The notes under the pieces were generated by a model. The model was not told the DNA's origin. It saw only the letters and a list, made by a program, of their open reading frames with translations, and did no database searches. The position numbers and the translations under genes were made by a program. This document shows positions 14,531 through 17,445 of a stretch of 17,445 nt of DNA, in pieces (position 1 is the stretch's first letter; the number at the start of each line of letters is the position of its first letter). Origin of the DNA: JAJPGZ01 sp041167105. GTDB lineage: Bacteria; Verrucomicrobiota; Verrucomicrobiia; Chthoniobacterales; UBA10450. The DNA lies in assembly GCA_041167105.1 (NCBI GenBank), contig JBEEGX010000221.1:1-17445 (forward strand), given 5' to 3'.

Positions 14531-15608
14531 TCGATTTCTTCTTTCCTTTGGTCACCGGCAACGCGCGCTTGATCGACATCGTCGCTGTAGCCGCTGCCGT
14601 CGGCTGCGGCTTGGGTTTCGTCGCCGAAAATGTTCCAAACTTCGGCGCGTCCGGCGGCAACGCCTTCATCACCCGCGGCTGCTCGTTAGGCACAATCGTT
14701 TCATTGATTACTTCCGCCGCCGGTTTGCCGAACGTCACCGGAATATTCCGCTGCACGAGCAGGTTCACCGTCGCCAGCTCTTGCTTCGTGTCGTCGGTGT
14801 AAACGAGGAATTGCTCCAGCCGCTGCAGTTGCGTGTCGAGCTTCTCGAACCCGAACGTCACCTGCGTGCGATTCTTGTCCGTCACGAGCAGGCAATAACC
14901 TTTCGACACATCGATCTCGCGAATCTGAAATCGCGTTTGCATGAAACTGCGCGTGCTCATGCGCAACAGCTCCAGCGCCGCGCGCGCTTCGGATGATTCG
15001 ACGATCTTGCCGGCGGCGAGCGCCTCGCTCGTGCAGCCCGTGATCAGCGGCAGTCCCAGATATTCCGGCAACAATTTCTTTTCTTTCATCAAAACGCCGC
15101 GCGCGTCGATCAAATACGCCGCGTCCGACGAGAAGGGATCCGAAATCGTTTTTTCCGACGTGATCCATGCGACCGGTTTCCGTTCCGTCACGCGAATGTC
15201 GACCTCGTTAGGCAGTTTCCGCACTACCTGCACCTCATCGACCTGCGGCAGCTCCTGCAATTTGTCGTGCACTCGTGCAAGATCGACATGGAAAATGTTC
15301 TCACCGTCACGCAGTTGCGCGACGTCGAGGGCGCGATCGCGTTGCAAAGCTCCGTCCGTCTCAAACTGGATATTCGTCAGGCGATAATCGGGATTGTCGA
15401 AAAAGAACCGCCGCAATCCCGCGCGCGCGCCGAGACATGCGCCCGCGGCAAGCGCGAGCACGAGCACGAGCTTCGACACCACCACCAGCACTTTGCGGTT
15501 GCGATGCTGCGCCGCGCTGCGCGAACGCACTTTCACATCGAGCAAATGCTGTTGCCGGCGCTGCCGCGGCTTCGACACGCGCTGGTTCCGCGGACGAGGA
15601 CGTTTCAC
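14520..15608 (-). CDS. ftsQ: Cell division protein FtsQ/DivIB
   Basis: 362 residues from a GTG at 15608 that overlaps the ddl stop (GTGA). The frame is open further upstream, but that part is a shadow of ddl. The layout is right for FtsQ: a basic cytoplasmic tail (1-39), one membrane helix (about 40-60) and a POTRA domain (about 72-142) running from YRLTNIQFETDG through VRKLPNEVDIRVTERKPVAW. An FtsQ/DivIB domain with AYLIDARGVLM (164-174) follows, up to about 295. The C-terminal tail (about 305-362) is Pro/Lys/Ala-rich and makes the protein longer than E. coli FtsQ (276). FtsQ links early and late divisome proteins in the periplasm. Words: AAGATCGACA at 15279, CGTTAGGC at 14684 and 15206 (both encoding Pro-Asn-Glu). 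Confidence 0.9.
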   Translation of the reverse strand: MKRPRPRNQRVSKPRQRRQQHLLDVKVRSRSAAQHRNRKVLVVVSKLVLVLALAAGACLGARAGLRRFFFDNPDYRLTNIQFETDGALQRDRALDVAQLRDGENIFHVDLARVHDKLQELPQVDEVQVVRKLPNEVDIRVTERKPVAWITSEKTISDPFSSDAAYLIDARGVLMKEKKLLPEYLGLPLITGCTSEALAAGKIVESSEARAALELLRMSTRSFMQTRFQIREIDVSKGYCLLVTDKNRTQVTFGFEKLDTQLQRLEQFLVYTDDTKQELATVNLLVQRNIPVTFGKPAAEVINETIVPNEQPRVMKALPPDAPKFGTFSATKPKPQPTAAATATMSIKRALPVTKGKKKSNGE

Positions 15609-16525
15609 TTCGACGCTCCTTTCGCCAGCGACAGCTTCACGATGCGTTTGCAAAGATCGACATAGTTGATTCCCGCCGCCGCCGCCGCTTCCGGCAAAAG
15701 ACTCGCTTCCGTCATTCCCGGGATCGTATTGATCTCGAGCACGGTCGGCGCGCCGTCGTTGGGCAAAAGCACATCGACCCGCCCGTAAACCTGCAGACCC
15801 AGCGCGCGAAACGCCCGCATAACCAATTCCTGAATCTCGCGCGTCTTTTCCTTGTCGATCTTCGCCGGACAAACATGTTCCGCGCTCGCACCGGCCGACG
15901 GATTCAGAAACGGATATTTGGTATTGAAATCGTAGAAGCCGCCTTTCGGAATGATTTCGAGAATGGGCAATGCTTGATCGCCGAGAACGCCAATCGTCAG
16001 CTCGCGACCGGGAACAAATTTCTCGACCAGCAATTCGCGATCGTATTTCGCGGCCTCCGCCAGCGCCGGCTCCAGCTCTGATTCGCTCTTTATAATATAG
16101 ACGCCGACGGTCGAACCCTGGCGCGGCGCTTTGACGACGAGAGGGAGCGGGAACGTGGGCCGTTGTCCGGCCTGGATCACTTCCCATTCGGGAGTCGTCA
16201 CTCCGACTTCACGGAATTTCCTCTTCGACCGAATCTTATCAAAAGCAAGCGCGCTTTCTTCCACGCCCTCGCCCGTGAATGGAATTCCGCGCTGTTCCAG
16301 GATGCGTTGAAGCTGTCCGTCTTCGCCGAAAGTTCCGTGAATGGCGACGAACGCAAGATCGACATCTTCCGGCAAATCGAACTTGTCATCGCGGACATCC
16401 ACATCAACCACGTCACAGCCTAACGAGCGCAGCGCTTTCGAAACTCCGGCCGCCGTCGCGAGCGAAACATCGCGCTCCGAGCCCGGCCCACCCTTCAACA
16501 CCGCGATTTTCTTCGGCAGTTCCAT
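15605..16525 (-). CDS. ddl: D-alanine-D-alanine ligase
   Basis: 306 residues from the ATG at 16525, which overlaps the murB stop (TGATG); a TTG one codon earlier sits too close to the ribosome site GGGAGAGGA. The enzyme joins two D-alanines with ATP for the peptidoglycan stem peptide in the cytoplasm. Family motifs in order: GGPGSERDVS (12-21), HGTFGEDG (63-70), KAPRQGSTVGV (132-142, ATP-grasp glycine loop), LLVEKFVPGRELTIGVL (165-181), GRVDVL (248-253) and LEINTIPGMTEASL (263-276), the last with metal-binding Glu and Asn. The normal length is about 300-310. Three AAGATCGACA words (15653, 15853, 16365) and one CGTTAGGC word (16418) lie within it. Confidence 0.96.
   Translation of the reverse strand: MELPKKIAVLKGGPGSERDVSLATAAGVSKALRSLGCDVVDVDVRDDKFDLPEDVDLAFVAIHGTFGEDGQLQRILEQRGIPFTGEGVEESALAFDKIRSKRKFREVGVTTPEWEVIQAGQRPTFPLPLVVKAPRQGSTVGVYIIKSESELEPALAEAAKYDRELLVEKFVPGRELTIGVLGDQALPILEIIPKGGFYDFNTKYPFLNPSAGASAEHVCPAKIDKEKTREIQELVMRAFRALGLQVYGRVDVLLPNDGAPTVLEINTIPGMTEASLLPEAAAAAGINYVDLCKRIVKLSLAKGASK
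15616..15622 (-). promoter_or_regulatory. Shine-Dalgarno for ftsQ
   Basis: AAAGGAG on the - strand, 7 bases before the GTG at 15608, inside the end of ddl. This supports the GTG start of ftsQ and translational coupling with ddl. Confidence 0.75.
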
Positions 16526-17427
16526 CAATCCTCTCCCACGATCTGCACTTCCGTTTGTAACTCGATGCCGCGTTTCTCACGCGCCGTCGCCTTGATCTTG
16601 TCGATCAACTCCAGCATCTCACTCGCGGTCGCGCCGCCATCGTTCACGATAAAATTCCCGTGCACTTCCGAGACGCGCGCATTCCCCACGCTGGTGTTCT
16701 TTAACCCGAGCTCATCGACTAATTTTCCGGCCTGAGTGCTGTCCGGATTTTTAAAAATGCATCCGGCACTTTTCGCAACCGGTTGCGTCGTACGGCGTTT
16801 CTCTTGCGATTCCGACAATCGATTGTCGATCTTAGCGCGTTCCGCCGGCTCCGCGCGAAACGTCGCCGACACCGCGAAATTATTATCGAGCAATGGAAAG
16901 TGCCGGTAATGCACTTCCAGTTCATGTCGATCTTTCGCGTGCGCGTTTCCTTCGCCGTCGAGATAACGAACGCGCACCACGCTCTCGAAAGTTTGTGCGC
17001 CCATCGCGCCCGCATTCATGCGCAAGCCGCCGCCGACCGCGCCCGGAATTCCTTCCATCCATTCGAGGCCGCCGAGATTTGCGGCGCGCGCCGCGTACGC
17101 GATCTCGTGCAATTTCGCGCCTACGCCCGCCGTGATTTCATTTCCGACGATGTCGATCTTGTCGAATTCGCCGCCGCTCGGATGCACGACCACGCCGCGA
17201 ATTCCGCCGTCGCGCACTAACAAGTTCGATCCCCGCCCGATGACGAACAGCGGAAGATTCTCGCGCCGGCAAAACCGAATCAATTCGGCAAACGCATTTT
17301 CAGTTCGAGGCTCGACCCAAAAATCCGCCGGACCGCCCACGCGCAAGGTCGTGTGTTTCGCCAGCGGCTCATACAAACGCACGTCGCCGTCTTCGCCGAC
17401 AATCGCTTTCAACTTCTCCGCGGTCAC
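16525..17427 (-). CDS. murB: UDP-N-acetylenolpyruvoylglucosamine reductase MurB
   Basis: 300 residues if the GTG at 17427 is the start. The frame stays open to the window edge (17445), so the true start could lie outside. MurB reduces UDP-GlcNAc-enolpyruvate to UDP-MurNAc with NADPH and FAD in the cytoplasm. Motifs: KHTTLRVGGPADFWV (24-38), VIGRGSNLLVRDGGIRGVVV (62-81, FAD phosphate loop), EGIPGAVGGGLRMNAGAMG (125-143), SAGCIFKNP (220-228), GNARVSEVHGNFIVN (248-262) and the terminal QTEVQIVG. The general-acid position usually held by Ser is Cys223 here, a variant known in the family. The length and lack of the extra domain suit a type II MurB. It is first in the visible division cluster; murC, ftsW or murG may lie beyond the edge. 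Three AAGATCGACA words are inside (16824, 16925, 17151). Confidence 0.95.
   Translation of the reverse strand: MTAEKLKAIVGEDGDVRLYEPLAKHTTLRVGGPADFWVEPRTENAFAELIRFCRRENLPLFVIGRGSNLLVRDGGIRGVVVHPSGGEFDKIDIVGNEITAGVGAKLHEIAYAARAANLGGLEWMEGIPGAVGGGLRMNAGAMGAQTFESVVRVRYLDGEGNAHAKDRHELEVHYRHFPLLDNNFAVSATFRAEPAERAKIDNRLSESQEKRRTTQPVAKSAGCIFKNPDSTQAGKLVDELGLKNTSVGNARVSEVHGNFIVNDGGATASEMLELIDKIKATAREKRGIELQTEVQIVGED
16813..16828. repeat. 16-bp perfect palindrome CGACAATCGATTGTCG in murB
   Basis: A perfect inverted repeat. Its right arm starts an exact TGTCGATCTT word (16824-16833) and its left arm carries the mirror partial word CGACAATC. It falls in a variable loop of MurB (KIDNRLSESQ, 199-208). 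Confidence 0.7.
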
Positions 17428-17445
17428 AAGATCGGCCGCTAAGAT

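Larger units (their letters stand above)
487..16425. repeat. Second dispersed word CGTTAGGC / GCCTAACG, 15 exact copies
   Basis: CGTTAGGC starts at 487, 4220, 6131, 9217, 11186, 11392, 12135, 13451, 14684 and 15206. GCCTAACG starts at 2854, 3789, 11862, 12816 and 16418. Seven extend to CTCGTTAGGC, or GCCTAACGAG in the other orientation, with others one base short. Near copies are at 4870 and 12323. About 0.5 is expected by chance. It is used in several phases: Ser-Leu(TTA)-Gly, Pro-Asn-Glu (CCT AAC GAG/GAA), Val-Arg(AGG)-Pro/Leu and Leu(CTA)-Thr-Ser, plus once across the TAA stop of the FkbM gene. Confidence 0.8.
442..17160. repeat. Dispersed 10-base word AAGATCGACA, 32 exact copies
   Basis: Copies by first base, + orientation: 442, 458, 1028, 1844, 2418, 2695, 3669, 5277, 7945, 9154, 9559, 12307, 15279, 15653, 16365. 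Complement TGTCGATCTT: 1407, 1948, 5027, 6708, 7896, 8190, 9812, 9827, 11302, 11606, 11687, 13293, 13308, 15853, 16824, 16925, 17151. That is 15 against 17. The next base is A or T in 30 of 32, and a C precedes about half, so the consensus is roughly (C)AAGATCGACAW. A random 10-mer is expected about 0.03 times. One-mismatch relatives look fewer than exact copies (near 6138, 9263, 14380, 14571). Inside genes it appears in all six phases: KID, DRH/DRQ, RST, VDL, SIL and CRS. Confidence 0.9.

Noticed and set aside
15609..16187. Upstream extension of the ftsQ frame
   Set aside because: It is a shifted reading of ddl. The GTG at 15608 has an AAAGGAG site and overlaps the ddl stop as expected in this cluster.
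442..17160. Reading the AAGATCGACA word as a Chi or KOPS-type polar signal, or as plain GATC methylation
   Set aside because: Orientation is close to equal over 17 kb, whereas polar signals are skewed on one replichore. GATC occurs often outside the word, so a simple GATC methylase does not explain the fixed 10 bases.
1..17445. CRISPR array, tRNA, rRNA or insertion sequence
   Set aside because: The repeats are short and dispersed without spacers of even length. No cloverleaf or transposase was seen, and gaps are too short for RNA genes.

Overview
The window is a very gene-dense stretch of a GC-rich bacterial chromosome. All 15 recognised genes are protein-coding, no gap exceeds about 90 bp, and I see no RNA genes, insertion sequences or CRISPR. 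The best guess for the source is Verrucomicrobiota, perhaps a soil Spartobacteria/Chthoniobacterales-type organism. This rests on the divergent FtsZ and FtsA in a murB-ddl-ftsQ-ftsA-ftsZ division/cell-wall cluster, the compact family-B DNA polymerase and several Tat-exported oxidoreductases. It is an inference; no phylogeny was run.

Layout. 42-1587: a secreted 3D-domain protein and an OsmC-type peroxiredoxin on the + strand, facing a small secreted protein with a possible CHAP/NlpC-like Cys-His pair on the - strand. 1677-3757: two divergent oxidoreductases (aldo/keto reductase on -, extended SDR on +), both with twin-arginine signals. 3733-7566: a + strand run continuing from the SDR with an ATP:ADP-antiporter-like/MFS membrane carrier, an AlgI-like MBOAT O-acyltransferase and a membrane-anchored SGNH/AlgJ-like partner; several genes overlap. 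7567-9738 (-): a family-B DNA polymerase whose polymerase motifs are intact but whose 3'-5' exonuclease motifs look broken. 9796-11867 (+): a secreted M20 peptidase/amidohydrolase overlapping an FkbM-type methyltransferase by 4 bp. 11875-17427 (-): ftsZ, ftsA, ftsQ, ddl, murB, read murB to ftsZ with overlapping or nearly touching genes. This block makes UDP-MurNAc and D-Ala-D-Ala and then builds the division ring.

The most unusual signal lies across the genes rather than in any one of them. The 10-base word AAGATCGACA (or its complement TGTCGATCTT) occurs 32 times exactly by my hand count, where chance predicts well under one. It is about evenly split between orientations, occurs in all six possible reading phases inside genes and also between genes, and forms three tandem pairs with 15-16 bp period. 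One pair fills the ftsA-ftsZ gap and runs into the ftsZ start codon. A second word, CGTTAGGC (complement GCCTAACG), occurs 15 times and brings in codons such as TTA, CTA and AGG. Together they look like a genome-wide, sequence-specific DNA signal comparable in density to DNA uptake sequences or cyanobacterial HIP1, but with words I do not recognise.
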